Assembly: GCA_003526375.1 (NCBI GenBank) | Contig: DPDG01000077.1 | Span: 124,001 to 188,000 of the forward strand | Direction: 5' to 3' | Length of the DNA stretch: 64,000 nucleotides | DNA from: Lentisphaeria bacterium | GTDB taxonomy: Bacteria; Verrucomicrobiota; Lentisphaeria; Victivallales; UBA1829 | Part shown: piece by piece, positions 17,717 through 26,488 of the stretch | Numbering within the stretch: position 1 is the stretch's first letter | Layout of the letters: the number at the start of each line of letters is the position of its first letter | The notes under the pieces: model-generated | What the model was told of the DNA's origin: nothing | What the model saw: the letters and a program-made list of their open reading frames with translations, nothing else | The model's database searches: none | Position numbers and translations under genes: made by a program

Positions 17717-18510
17717 CAGTAAAACATCCTCGTTATGATATAGCCGACAATCAGGATGACCAGAAAACATGCGACCACCGATTTTTTCGTCGCCAGTCCC
17801 ACGCCGACCGCTCCGTCCTTTGCAACCATCCCCTGATGGCAACTGATCGCCACGATGATGATCGCGAACACCCATGCCTTGAATACGCCCACCCAGAGTT
17901 CCCTTTCATAGAGCATGAAACGCACATTGTCGAAATACATGGTCCAGCCGACTCCGAGCTGCGTGTAGGCGACCAGCCCGCCGCCGAGAATGCCGATCAG
18001 GTCGGTGTACATCGTCAGCACCGGGCACATCACCATCATGGCGAGCAGACGCGGCGCCACCAGAAAACGCACCGGATTGATCGACATCACTTCCAGCGCC
18101 GCAAGCTCCTGCGACACCTTCATCGTTCCGAGCAGTGCCGCCATGCCGGAGCCCACGCTCGCTGCGAGAATCAGCGCGGTCATGAACGGTCCCATCTCGC
18201 GGAACATCGTCTGCGCCACCAGAAAGCCCACACGCATTTCCTGCCCGTAGGCTTTCAGAATCAATCCCGCCTGAAGCGCAAGAATCATGCCGGTAAAGAG
18301 CGCAACCACGGACGTGACACCGAAACTTTTGATGCCGCAGAGCATCATCTGCCGGTAGACTTCCTTTCTGTTGCGCCAGAGTGTCGGGAGAAACAGAAAG
18401 GCAAGCAGGATCATCTGCACGCCGCCGCCGACGCGCACCAGATACTCAATGACCTTTTTTCCAAATACAAAAACCGGTTTATTCATTCCTGTCCACTCTG
18501 CATTTATCAT
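17716..18510 (-). CDS. mlaE: MlaE-type ABC transporter permease
   Basis: The product is an integral membrane permease of the MlaE/YrbE family, with several long hydrophobic segments and the family motif region GSGMAALLGTMKVSQELAAL followed by EVMSINPVRFLVAPR. It forms the channel of an inner-membrane lipid transporter. The ATG at 18510 gives 264 residues; an ATG at 18486 (MNKPVFVF) is an alternative start. It lies 24 bases after the aromatic-repeat exported protein and is coupled to mlaF. MlaB (STAS) and MlaC homologues are absent. Confidence 0.92.
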   Translation of the reverse strand: MINAEWTGMNKPVFVFGKKVIEYLVRVGGGVQMILLAFLFLPTLWRNRKEVYRQMMLCGIKSFGVTSVVALFTGMILALQAGLILKAYGQEMRVGFLVAQTMFREMGPFMTALILAASVGSGMAALLGTMKVSQELAALEVMSINPVRFLVAPRLLAMMVMCPVLTMYTDLIGILGGGLVAYTQLGVGWTMYFDNVRFMLYERELWVGVFKAWVFAIIIVAISCHQGMVAKDGAVGVGLATKKSVVACFLVILIVGYIITRMFY

Positions 18511-18534
18511 CCATATCCCGGCAAGATAACACCA

Positions 18535-19983
18535 TTACAGCGAAAAATCAAGGCAGTAAAACAGCCGGAAGCGCGTAATCCCCGCCTGATTTCTGATATT
18601 GACAAGTCCGGAGAGAATATCATATTCGGATTTTCCGGCGTGAGGACGATCCTGCGAATAGAACGGTCCCACGGAAAAACCGCCGCCGTCCACGGTCCGG
18701 TATCCTTTTGACAATCCCCATAAAATCTCGAACGCCATTCCGTTTTCATTCCGGTTCACCTCGAAAAAACGCCAGAACGCCGCATAGTTCCGCTCCGCAA
18801 AACCAAGCTGCTTTACCGGAATAAAATCCAGCCCGTGTATCCGGGAGTTCCTTCCTTCCGTCCGTCTTGAGACGAAAGGCCAGAGATGCGTATAGGCGGA
18901 AACCTCTTTTCCTTTTTTCATATCGTATACACTGCGGTTCAGATACAGCGGCAGGAACGCACGCCATAGAGTCCGGCGGGAAGCCGTTTCCGATTTCAGG
19001 TTCAGCCCCATCGGCCAGAAGAGAAAGGAGTAGTAAGCGTGGTCGGAAACCGCTTTCCCCCAGAACGGCCAGAAATAAAGACACGAGCCCCCGCCGTCAT
19101 CCAGGTCTTTCCCGTATTTGAACAGCGGCCAGAGGACGCTCAACGCCATCTGCCTGTCCTGAAAGGTCTTATAGGAAAACAACGGCGGCAGGACCGTCAG
19201 GTTTGTAATGCCGTTCCATGATTCATATCCGCCCAGAGGGATGGAAAGAAATGCGAAATCTTCGGGGGCTTTCAGGGATTGCGCAGTATTCAGCAGCGGC
19301 CAGAGCCAGGAGACATTTTCCCGCATTCCGTCCACGGTCCGCTTTGCATAGAACGGGAAGATGCGGAATCCTTTCATGCCGGGACCGTGTTCCATATTGA
19401 ACAGCGGCCAGAGGAAACCGTTGCTGACGACGTGGTTCTTTTCCCCGTATTTGTAAAGTGGGAACAGGATGAACTGCGTCCGTTGATAGGAGAAAAAATT
19501 ATGCATGTCTCCGTAAAGCGGAAAGAAAAACCAGGAGTATTCTCCGTTCCTGTGTCGTTCCAGAAACCAGAACGGGAAAAGATAACGTTCGTAAGAGTCG
19601 TTTTTCCCGGCGGAACCGAAATAGGGGAGGAGCCAGAAGTAGCTTCCGGAGCGAGTCTTGCGGTATATGGAAAGCGGCCAGACGATATCCGATGCAAAAC
19701 GTCCGTCCGCCTTGGATTCCATGCTCCATACCGGGCGGAATGCTTTCATGGAACTGCCGTCCGCTTTGCGATAGGATTCAAACAGCGGACCGAGAATCCG
19801 CAGGTGATCCTGTTTTCCTGTCACCGGGTTGTCCGATTCATAGACCAGCAGCGGCGGCAGATTGAATGTGACGCGGGGCTTTGGCAGCAGACAATCCCCC
19901 ATTTGCGATCCCGCTGCCGGTTCTGCTGCGGCGGAGGCAAAAGAAACAGTCATAAGCAATAGAAAAACAAAAAAAATCCGCAT
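18535..19983 (-). CDS. Exported aromatic-repeat protein heading the Mla-type operon (possible outer-membrane barrel)
   Basis: The 482-residue product has a signal peptide (MRIFFVFLLLMTVSFASAAA) and then an unusual run of short repeats built on 'LWPLF' and 'FPFY', for example SWLWPLLN, GFLWPLFN, SVLWPLFK, LYFWPFWG, FRIFPFYA and LFPLYKY. Alternating aromatic and polar residues with Gly/Asn turns look like paired beta strands, so an outer-membrane beta-barrel or beta-sheet surface protein is plausible. I do not recognise a named family. AGAGGA lies 7 bases before the ATG. It is the first gene of the operon with mlaE, mlaF, mlaD and the SecD-head-like gene, so it may be the outer-membrane partner that MlaA supplies in proteobacteria; this is inference. 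Confidence 0.75.
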   Translation of the reverse strand: MRIFFVFLLLMTVSFASAAAEPAAGSQMGDCLLPKPRVTFNLPPLLVYESDNPVTGKQDHLRILGPLFESYRKADGSSMKAFRPVWSMESKADGRFASDIVWPLSIYRKTRSGSYFWLLPYFGSAGKNDSYERYLFPFWFLERHRNGEYSWFFFPLYGDMHNFFSYQRTQFILFPLYKYGEKNHVVSNGFLWPLFNMEHGPGMKGFRIFPFYAKRTVDGMRENVSWLWPLLNTAQSLKAPEDFAFLSIPLGGYESWNGITNLTVLPPLFSYKTFQDRQMALSVLWPLFKYGKDLDDGGGSCLYFWPFWGKAVSDHAYYSFLFWPMGLNLKSETASRRTLWRAFLPLYLNRSVYDMKKGKEVSAYTHLWPFVSRRTEGRNSRIHGLDFIPVKQLGFAERNYAAFWRFFEVNRNENGMAFEILWGLSKGYRTVDGGGFSVGPFYSQDRPHAGKSEYDILSGLVNIRNQAGITRFRLFYCLDFSL

Positions 19984-20147
19984 GAATGTTTCCTCTTTCC
20001 TGAATTTGAATCAAACTGTTGTCAGGAAATATACATGCCGTTGTCCAAGTTGCAAGAAGACAGGCGTGCACTCATGTGAAATTTTATCATGACCGGTTCC
20101 GGTAATGCAGTTGCCGGAGACCATGAAAAAAAGGATGAGTGGGAGGG

Positions 20148-20182
20148 AATACAGGGAATCCGAAAGATGCATTCCCTGTATT
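20148..20182. terminator. Hairpin downstream of the 20195-22264 gene
   Basis: AATACAGGGAAT (20148-20159) and ATTCCCTGTATT (20171-20182) form a perfect 12-bp stem. A T-run follows on the plus strand, while on the minus strand the hairpin lies just past the stop of the upstream gene without a T-run. It is a likely but weak terminator for that minus-strand gene. Confidence 0.45.
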
Positions 20183-20194
20183 TTTCACAGTCTT

Positions 20195-22264
20195 TTACCT
20201 GAAGCGTTCTCTTTCTTCCGCGAGAATCTGCTCCACTTCCGATTTCAATCCGCTCATGCCCGCCGGAACTTTGCCGCTTTTTTTCCATTCACGGCGGGCA
20301 TCGAAGTAACGTTTGGACAAGGCTTTGATCTTTTCGCGTGTCCGGCTCCACTCCTGCCTGCCGTCGATTTCTGTAAGGATGGAGTCTTCTGTCAGGAAAT
20401 GATTCAGTTTTCCGAAAGCTTTGCGCACTGCTGCAAGTTCCGCAGGTTCTTTCCATTGCAGTGAGGCAATCTCTTTTGCGTGCTTCCTCTGCCGTTCCGT
20501 GATTTCGTCTTTTACCTGTTTCCATGCCGTTGGAGTTCCTGCAAACAGGAGCTTCGCATCTCCGGAAACCATGTCTGCCGTAAAGGAAGCAGGGATTTCA
20601 TGAAGTGTGTCGAGATCATAAAGTTTCTCTTCTGATTTCAGTTCGACATTCAGACTGACGGATATCTTTTGCAGGAGATTCCTGTTTACGGCGATCAGCA
20701 GAATGCCGCCACCGTTATCCCATTGACTGATTTCAAGGTCGGGAGAGCTTGCGGTTGCGATGCGCTCCTTCTTCAGTCTTTTGCGTTCAAGAAACGACGG
20801 CATGATTGCAGTCAGGCGGAACGCAAGGTTGGAAAGAGCGTCCGTCGTCGGATTGCCGTTGCCCCATGCGTCCACGAGTGTCGTGTCAAATTCCTCGCCT
20901 CGAATGCGTCCGTCGAGATAAGGCACGGTGTCATTGTAAATGAAGAAAATGTAACCGTTTGCTCCTGCGGCGAGAGTATGGAAGACATCGAAACGCGCTT
21001 CGGCAGGAGTCGGGTAACGCAGATATTTTTTCCCTCCGTTGCGGCAGGAAAACGCCTGCGGAATCATCCAGACCCGCTTTCCTGCGCAGAATCCAAGCGC
21101 CATTTTCAGGAGAACCGCATGTTTTTCCAACACGGATGTTGCATTTATCCTGGCAATTCCGGAATTCAGGCTGTAAGGGTCCAGCATGATCACATCCATT
21201 GCCGGTCCAAGCTCCTGCGCAATCGACATCATATGCATGGCGCTGGTCAGGGGGGCTCCTCCTCCGGACAAAGTTTCGACCCGCACTTTGTTTTTCAGAT
21301 AGAGCGCACCGTCACCGGGTTCGTCCTGCCCATACCATGCGAGAAGATTCGGGTGCGAGGCATTTTCCCGGATTTCCTTCAGGAGAGGACTGTTCTCCGG
21401 GAGTTGATGAATTCCTGTTCCGCAGGTCGCCGTTTCCAGAAGATGAAGGTGATATTTCTTCATCAGCGCAAGACGTTCTGAGACAGTGTATCCAGAACTG
21501 TCTACGAAGTTGGAGTAAGTATTGAAGCCGCGGAGACGGATGTCACGGAGATCATCCTCCATGCGTTCGCGTGCCGTCTGCCCGAAAAACGCGGCATTTG
21601 CGCTGTTGCCCGCGCCGATGGTTGATATGACCCCGAAAGGAAATGCAGCATTCCGCCGGAACTGGTGATACTGCGGAACTTTGCGCTGTTTCAGATAAGC
21701 GTCCACAAATTCCGTTTTCCGGTGGAACGAGGAAACCTCTGAGGGATCGATTTCAATGATGCGGACCTCTGCAATTCCGACCTCTTTTCCAGAACAGGCA
21801 AATTGAATCTGTGAGATGCGGTCTCCCATGATGCCGTCCGGTGTGACCCCCTCTCTGCCGAAACGCTTGTATTGTGCATCTTTCAGGAGGACTGCATTTT
21901 CCGTCCATTGTCCTGCGATACAGTTGAATCTTACTGCATATTCTGCACCTTCGGATGCATTTTTTATATTGAGTTCACAGTTCTTTGTCGTTTCTGCCTT
22001 GCAGCGGAACTTGAGAAGGGTAAATGCATTGACCGTGATTTCATGCGGTAGCGTGTACATCGGTGTGTTCCATCCGTTCTTTCCGTCGGATCGCCTGAAT
22101 ACGACGATTTCCTTTCCTTGCTCTTTTTTTCTGCTGATCTGTATGGAGGCGTTATTGCCCCATGCTTTCCATTCTGCATCATTCACCCGATGTATGATAT
22201 TCTCATTCCCGTAAATGGCGGAAGTGCAAATAAGAAAAACAGCGGTCAGAAGTTTTGATTTCAT
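20195..22264 (-). CDS. Exported TIM-barrel glycoside-hydrolase-like protein
   Basis: The 689-residue protein has a signal peptide (MKSKLLTAVFLICTSAIYG), an N-terminal beta-sandwich that may bind carbohydrate (about 25-180), a TIM-barrel-like region (about 190-520) with the motif SHPNLLAWYGQDEPGDG, and a helical C-terminus. The same WY-x2-DEP motif occurs in the two tandem genes at 32357-34623, so they share a fold. The acidic DE of DEP is a candidate catalytic pair. I cannot assign a GH family. AAAGGTG lies before the ATG at 22264. It is the last gene of the regulator (23006), prepilin (22291) and enzyme module. Confidence 0.75.
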   Translation of the reverse strand: MKSKLLTAVFLICTSAIYGNENIIHRVNDAEWKAWGNNASIQISRKKEQGKEIVVFRRSDGKNGWNTPMYTLPHEITVNAFTLLKFRCKAETTKNCELNIKNASEGAEYAVRFNCIAGQWTENAVLLKDAQYKRFGREGVTPDGIMGDRISQIQFACSGKEVGIAEVRIIEIDPSEVSSFHRKTEFVDAYLKQRKVPQYHQFRRNAAFPFGVISTIGAGNSANAAFFGQTARERMEDDLRDIRLRGFNTYSNFVDSSGYTVSERLALMKKYHLHLLETATCGTGIHQLPENSPLLKEIRENASHPNLLAWYGQDEPGDGALYLKNKVRVETLSGGGAPLTSAMHMMSIAQELGPAMDVIMLDPYSLNSGIARINATSVLEKHAVLLKMALGFCAGKRVWMIPQAFSCRNGGKKYLRYPTPAEARFDVFHTLAAGANGYIFFIYNDTVPYLDGRIRGEEFDTTLVDAWGNGNPTTDALSNLAFRLTAIMPSFLERKRLKKERIATASSPDLEISQWDNGGGILLIAVNRNLLQKISVSLNVELKSEEKLYDLDTLHEIPASFTADMVSGDAKLLFAGTPTAWKQVKDEITERQRKHAKEIASLQWKEPAELAAVRKAFGKLNHFLTEDSILTEIDGRQEWSRTREKIKALSKRYFDARREWKKSGKVPAGMSGLKSEVEQILAEERERFR

Positions 22265-22290
22265 GTTTTCACCTTTCTGATTCTGTTGCA

Positions 22291-23022
22291 TCAGTTACGC
22301 CCGAAAATAAAATTCTTATCTGAATTGATACCGGACCGCCTGTTCCTGTGAACCGGTTCCACATGTCCGTCGAGAAAAAGCATATTCGCTGTTTTGTTGT
22401 GGCGGAAAATCTGTGCAACGGCATCCATGCTCAAACTCGCGAAGTTGCCGCCGAGAAAAAGTGCTGTGTTGTATTCGCTCAGATGGACACGTCTTGAGTT
22501 ATTCTTCAGGTTTCCGAGTTTGACTCCCGTAGTTGTTCCCATTGCATCATAACCGCCAAGACTGGCGGTTGCTCCGTAGGCAATCGGGATTTCATAGCGC
22601 GTTGTTTCATTGTTCTTGCAGACTCCTCCCGCATTGGTGTCTGCATTTTTATATGGTTTGTCCGGTTTCAGATAGGGCTTGCAGTCGAAAATGTTTTTCT
22701 GAGGCGCATACGGATACAGATGCTGATACCAGTAGTAATTGGCGTCTGTCCAGCCGAATACCTTCTTTGTATTGGCCGCATCGAACAGTGCCGGCGGAAC
22801 GAAATCCTGATGATCTCCGGCGAACATGACGGTTGCACTGCCCAGCTGTTTGAAGTGGTTCACGCAGTCAATCGCCTGTGCTTTGACTTTTGCGGCATTC
22901 AAAGCGGGAAGCAGCATTGCCGCAAGAATCGCGATGATCGCTATCACGATAAGCAATTCTATTAATGTGAAAATGTTCCTGCCTTTCCGCAATTGATCGG
23001 CTGTTTTACTGTTTTTCTGCAT
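22291..23022 (-). CDS. Prepilin-like protein with H-X9-DG motif
   Basis: The 243-residue product has a short leader and a type IV prepilin signal, NIFTLIELLIVIAIIAILAA, with the conserved Glu at +5, followed by ALNAAKVKAQ. Near the C-terminus is RHNKTANMLFLDGHVEP, which fits the prepilin-type H-X9-DG domain known from Lentisphaerae and Planctomycetes. A prepilin peptidase should cleave it and leave the protein in the membrane or a pilus-like fibre. AAGGA lies 7 bases before its ATG, inside the 3' end of the regulator gene (17-base overlap). It lies 26 bases before the enzyme gene. No pilus assembly genes are nearby. Confidence 0.9.
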   Translation of the reverse strand: MQKNSKTADQLRKGRNIFTLIELLIVIAIIAILAAMLLPALNAAKVKAQAIDCVNHFKQLGSATVMFAGDHQDFVPPALFDAANTKKVFGWTDANYYWYQHLYPYAPQKNIFDCKPYLKPDKPYKNADTNAGGVCKNNETTRYEIPIAYGATASLGGYDAMGTTTGVKLGNLKNNSRRVHLSEYNTALFLGGNFASLSMDAVAQIFRHNKTANMLFLDGHVEPVHRNRRSGINSDKNFIFGRN

Positions 23023-24094
23023 TTTTCTGTCCTTTCATCATTTGGCGGTTATGATTTCTTGCCGTGGATTCTCTGACGATCAGTCTGGATTTTACAAGAC
23101 GCATCAGCTCAAGCGACTGCGGATGTTCATGATTGTGGTCCAGCAGCTCCACCGCTGAACGGATATGCGCCTCCGCATCCGGATTGATCCCGGTCACGGA
23201 CGGATTGGAAAAACGTGCCAGTTCCGTATCGCCGATCGAAGTGACGGCAACGTCCTCCGGCACTCTTGCTCCATTCCGGCGCAGCGCCGAAAGCGCCCCG
23301 AACATCAGTTCATCCGTCAGGCAGATCAGGCCGTTGAACGAAGTTTCGCCCCACGCCTTGTTCACGGCTTCATATGCGGCTTCCACAGGTCCGCAGTCCG
23401 GACTTTCCGCCGTGATCGAGAGTTCCGGCGCATAATCTTTTCCCATGGTCCCCTGCCAGACTGCCTGCTGGAATTTCTGCAATTCCCGTGTCTCTCTGAC
23501 GGACAGCAGCGCGATTCTGCGGCATCCGACGCTCCGCAGGTGCGCAATCTGGGAGTTGATGACATCCACATCGTCGCAAAGCACCGATGGAATTCCCGTA
23601 TTGTAGGACATGGAGCTCAGGCGCACGAACAGCTCCGGACACTCCGCGAGTTCTCCGTTTCCCCCGTAATAAGCGACAATCGTCGGCTGTTTAAAACAGA
23701 TGCAGCTGCGGACCACCTCCGGATAACTCTCCTCATCCACGTAGATTACGCGCCCCGTCCGTCCCAGTTCTTTCGTAACGGCAAGAAACGCACGCTCCAG
23801 CGCCTTGTCGAACTCGGTGATCCGTTGGCGCCCCAGCAGCAGATTGACGGTCCGTTCCTGCCATGACGCCTGCAAAGGCTGGGCAAGATATGTTCCCGAT
23901 CCGATCCGTTTCTCCACGATTCCGGCGAGGACAAGATCGCGGAACGCACGGCGAATCGTTGCGATATTCACCGACAGCCGTTCTGCAAAATCCCGCTCCG
24001 ATGGCAGACGGTCTCCCACTTTGAAGCTGGAATGTGAAAATTCCTGCTTCAGACGCTCAAAAACCGCATAGTGTTTTAATTGGCTCTGCTTCAT
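23006..24094 (-). CDS. GntR-HTH / LacI-type ligand-binding regulator (AraR-like layout)
   Basis: The N-terminal 75 residues form a GntR winged helix (FKVGDRLPSERDFAERL, then GIVEKRIGSGTYL). The remainder looks like a LacI/periplasmic-binding-protein ligand domain, ending in the typical DVAVTSIGDTELARF. This combination is that of AraR, a sugar-responsive repressor. I chose the ATG at 24094; the frame extends to a TTG at 24109. It heads the module with the prepilin-like gene and the TIM-barrel gene and probably controls it through the palindrome at 24127-24144. Length is 362 residues. Confidence 0.88.
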   Translation of the reverse strand: MKQSQLKHYAVFERLKQEFSHSSFKVGDRLPSERDFAERLSVNIATIRRAFRDLVLAGIVEKRIGSGTYLAQPLQASWQERTVNLLLGRQRITEFDKALERAFLAVTKELGRTGRVIYVDEESYPEVVRSCICFKQPTIVAYYGGNGELAECPELFVRLSSMSYNTGIPSVLCDDVDVINSQIAHLRSVGCRRIALLSVRETRELQKFQQAVWQGTMGKDYAPELSITAESPDCGPVEAAYEAVNKAWGETSFNGLICLTDELMFGALSALRRNGARVPEDVAVTSIGDTELARFSNPSVTGINPDAEAHIRSAVELLDHNHEHPQSLELMRLVKSRLIVRESTARNHNRQMMKGQKNAEKQ

Positions 24095-24126
24095 CTGAAT
24101 AACTTTCAAGTTTTGTGATTTATTTT

Positions 24127-24144
24127 AGTGTTATGCATATCACT
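24127..24144. promoter_or_regulatory. Near-palindrome upstream of the 23006-24094 regulator (candidate operator)
   Basis: AGTGTTATGCATATCACT is an 18-base palindrome with one mismatched pair, 33 bases before the regulator ATG. GntR/LacI-type regulators commonly bind such sites to control themselves and their operon. Confidence 0.5.
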
Positions 24145-24330
24145 TCTATTATTATAAACATTTTGAAGAAAAAAACAAGAGGGAAAAATAAAAAAAACAG
24201 AAAAATTCAGAACTTCACGTCATGTGACACGGTTTTCTCCATTCCTGATTCTGAAGGCGGAGCCGGGGGCAACGGTTCTGCTTTCCGCTTCCGTGTGCAA
24301 TGACAATGCGATGCTCTGCATCGTGACAGC

Positions 24331-25377
24331 TCATTTCGGCGGTACCGCCACGGTGCCGCGGGAGATGAAAGAAGTAGGGATGATAATCCGCGACGGCGGC
24401 GTCTCCCCGCGCAGAACCAGATTCAGGTTGCTGCACAGCGAATTGACGATCTTTTCGCTGTTCTGGCTGACGCTGCTCAGGTTCAGGTCCTCGGACGTCA
24501 GCGTGTTGCCGAATCCGACCACCGAAAGGTCCTGCGGCACACGGATTCCGTTCTGTGCGCAATAGTTCATCACGCCCGATGCGATTGTGTCGTTGGAGCA
24601 GAATACCGCCGTCGGGATTTTCGTGCCTTTGAACAGTTCCCTTGCCGCGTAATATCCCCATTCCCGGCTCGGGTAACGCATTTTGACCAGATTTTTATCA
24701 TGCCGGATTCCGTGTTTTGCGAGGGCGTCGAGGAATCCGTTCAGGCGCTGTTCCCCGGTGAAATCATATTCGCTTCCGATATGTGCGATCCGGCGGTGCC
24801 CGTAGCTGATCAGATGTTCCGTCGCGGAAAAGGCGCCGGAATGGTCGTCGGTCACAATCTGCGGAATGGGAACATCCTCCATCGGAATATCGAAAAACAG
24901 AACGGGGATGCTCATCCGTCTGTAGTGTTCGGCGCAGAGACGGTTCGGGACTGCGATCAGCGCCAGAAACCCGGCTTTGTCGCAGTAATCCAGCAACTCC
25001 GTCTCCTTGAACTCCGAACCTCCGGTCAGATGGACCACCGGATGCATTTTATTGGATGCGATCATTTTTTCCACGGAAGAAAAGATTTTATAGTAAAAAA
25101 TTTCATCTTCGGGAAAAATGAACCCGATCAGATTGGAACGGCTGCGCTGAAGCGGAGCCGCTCCTGCGAAATTTCCCTTGCTGGCGATTGTATGGATGAT
25201 ATTTTTCTGCGCAAGCAGGCGCAGGGATTTGCGCACCGTGATGTGATTGCACTTGAAGTGCTCCGCAAGTTTGCGCTCCGAGGGCAGGCTGTCCCCCGAT
25301 TTCAGCTCCATGTCCTGCATGAGCTGCTGAATCGAGCCTGCCAGAGCGATATATTTTTCCGGTTTTCCTCTGTTCAT
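24331..25377 (-). CDS. GntR-HTH / LacI-type ligand-binding regulator (AraR-like layout)
   Basis: The 348-residue protein has a GntR winged helix (LKSGDSLPSERKLAEHFKCN) and a LacI-type sugar-binding domain, with ATEHLISYGHRRIAHIGS and QDLSVVGFGNTLTSED as family landmarks. AGGA lies 5 bases before the ATG. It starts 6 bases after the sugar isomerase-like gene, so the two are co-transcribed. It probably senses a sugar linked to that enzyme and to the divergent M24-family gene. Confidence 0.88.
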   Translation of the reverse strand: MNRGKPEKYIALAGSIQQLMQDMELKSGDSLPSERKLAEHFKCNHITVRKSLRLLAQKNIIHTIASKGNFAGAAPLQRSRSNLIGFIFPEDEIFYYKIFSSVEKMIASNKMHPVVHLTGGSEFKETELLDYCDKAGFLALIAVPNRLCAEHYRRMSIPVLFFDIPMEDVPIPQIVTDDHSGAFSATEHLISYGHRRIAHIGSEYDFTGEQRLNGFLDALAKHGIRHDKNLVKMRYPSREWGYYAARELFKGTKIPTAVFCSNDTIASGVMNYCAQNGIRVPQDLSVVGFGNTLTSEDLNLSSVSQNSEKIVNSLCSNLNLVLRGETPPSRIIIPTSFISRGTVAVPPK

Positions 25378-25383
25378 GATTTC

Positions 25384-26259
25384 CTATGGCGTCTCAAACA
25401 GTTCGCTGAATTTGCCGCATATCCGGCTGATCGTATTATGATGCGGCGCGGTTTCGTTCTGGATGCATTGAAGGCGCGGCGCATGACTCAGGTTTTTTCT
25501 GATCTTCTCCCAGTCCACCGTGCCGTCGCCGGGCAACTTATGCTCGTCTTCCATGCCGTTGTTGTCGTGAAGATGGCAGTTCACCAGCCACGGACTGAAT
25601 TTCCCGATCAGATTCTCTTCCCACTCCACGGGAATTCCGAGATCATCCCATATCGGAGGCACGCAGGAACGTCCCGGAAAAGACATGCCTTTTTCCATCA
25701 GGTTGCCGTGTCCGGAATCGTAGCACAATCCCAGATTCGGAGAATGGAAATGCTCCATGACCCGCAGCAGCCGGCGGCTGTGGTTCAGCGGCGTCCATTG
25801 GTTTTCCAGCGCGAGGATTACGCCATTCCTTTCCGCATCCGGCAGAAGTTCCTCCAGAGAGCGGATCAGCATTCCGTAATAATCGTCCAGCGCCAGATTT
25901 TTCCCGAAGATGCTGTTAAGGGTGTTTCCCGTATGAAAGGTCATGGTCTTCACGCCGAATGCGGCGCAGAGCCGGATGGAGATGCGGTGGCGCAGGATTA
26001 CGGTATCGTGCCACTGTTCCAGAGGCATTCCGGGGTCTTCCCATGTGCCCCAGAGAGCGTGGGCGTCCATGAAGTCCAGCCCGAAAGCCTTCATGTCTTC
26101 GTGAAAATCCAGAAGATACCGGATTGACTTCATTCCTTCTCCCAGAAGCCCGCTGGTCAGGACCAGATGCCGCGCGCCTGCCTCGGCGAATTCGCGCATA
26201 TGTTTTTTCTGATCTTCCCGAGATTCAATCCATGAATAACAGTGTGTCAGTGGCTTCAT
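25384..26259 (-). CDS. Sugar phosphate isomerase/epimerase-like TIM-barrel protein
   Basis: The product (291 residues) resembles the AP-endonuclease-2/xylose isomerase-like TIM-barrel family that isomerises or epimerises sugars or inositols. Candidate metal ligands are in VILALENQW (Glu), LGLCYDSGHGN (Asp, His), LVNCHLHDN (His, Asp) and the last strand's CIQNET (Glu). I chose the ATG at 26259 (MKPLTHCY) because GGAGG lies 7 bases upstream. It is followed after 6 bases by the GntR/LacI-type regulator. The substrate is unknown. It diverges from the M24-family gene. Confidence 0.82.
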   Translation of the reverse strand: MKPLTHCYSWIESREDQKKHMREFAEAGARHLVLTSGLLGEGMKSIRYLLDFHEDMKAFGLDFMDAHALWGTWEDPGMPLEQWHDTVILRHRISIRLCAAFGVKTMTFHTGNTLNSIFGKNLALDDYYGMLIRSLEELLPDAERNGVILALENQWTPLNHSRRLLRVMEHFHSPNLGLCYDSGHGNLMEKGMSFPGRSCVPPIWDDLGIPVEWEENLIGKFSPWLVNCHLHDNNGMEDEHKLPGDGTVDWEKIRKNLSHAPRLQCIQNETAPHHNTISRICGKFSELFETP

Positions 26260-26333
26260 TTCATCTCCTCCCATGTGATGTCCTGAGCCAATATAACATT
26301 TCAGAGAATAAAATCAAGAGCTCGCAATAAATA

Positions 26334-26388
26334 TACCGATATATTTCATAACTCTCTTTTACATTCAAAAGTATTTTTTACCGGTATA
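26334..26388. promoter_or_regulatory. Two TACCGRTATA sites in the divergent intergenic region
   Basis: TACCGATATA (26334-26343) and TACCGGTATA (26379-26388) are direct copies with one difference, 45 bases apart, in an A+T-rich stretch between the isomerase-regulator pair and the M24-family gene. The second contains the palindrome TACCGGTA. They could be operators for the regulator encoded at 24331. Confidence 0.4.
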
Positions 26389-26488
26389 AAAAATCATATT
26401 TTTTGCCGGAATGTCCTTGATTCGGCTTTTTGAATGTTCTATATTCTTTCTCAGGAAAAAATTCAACCCCAAATCAAGGAGAATGAAA

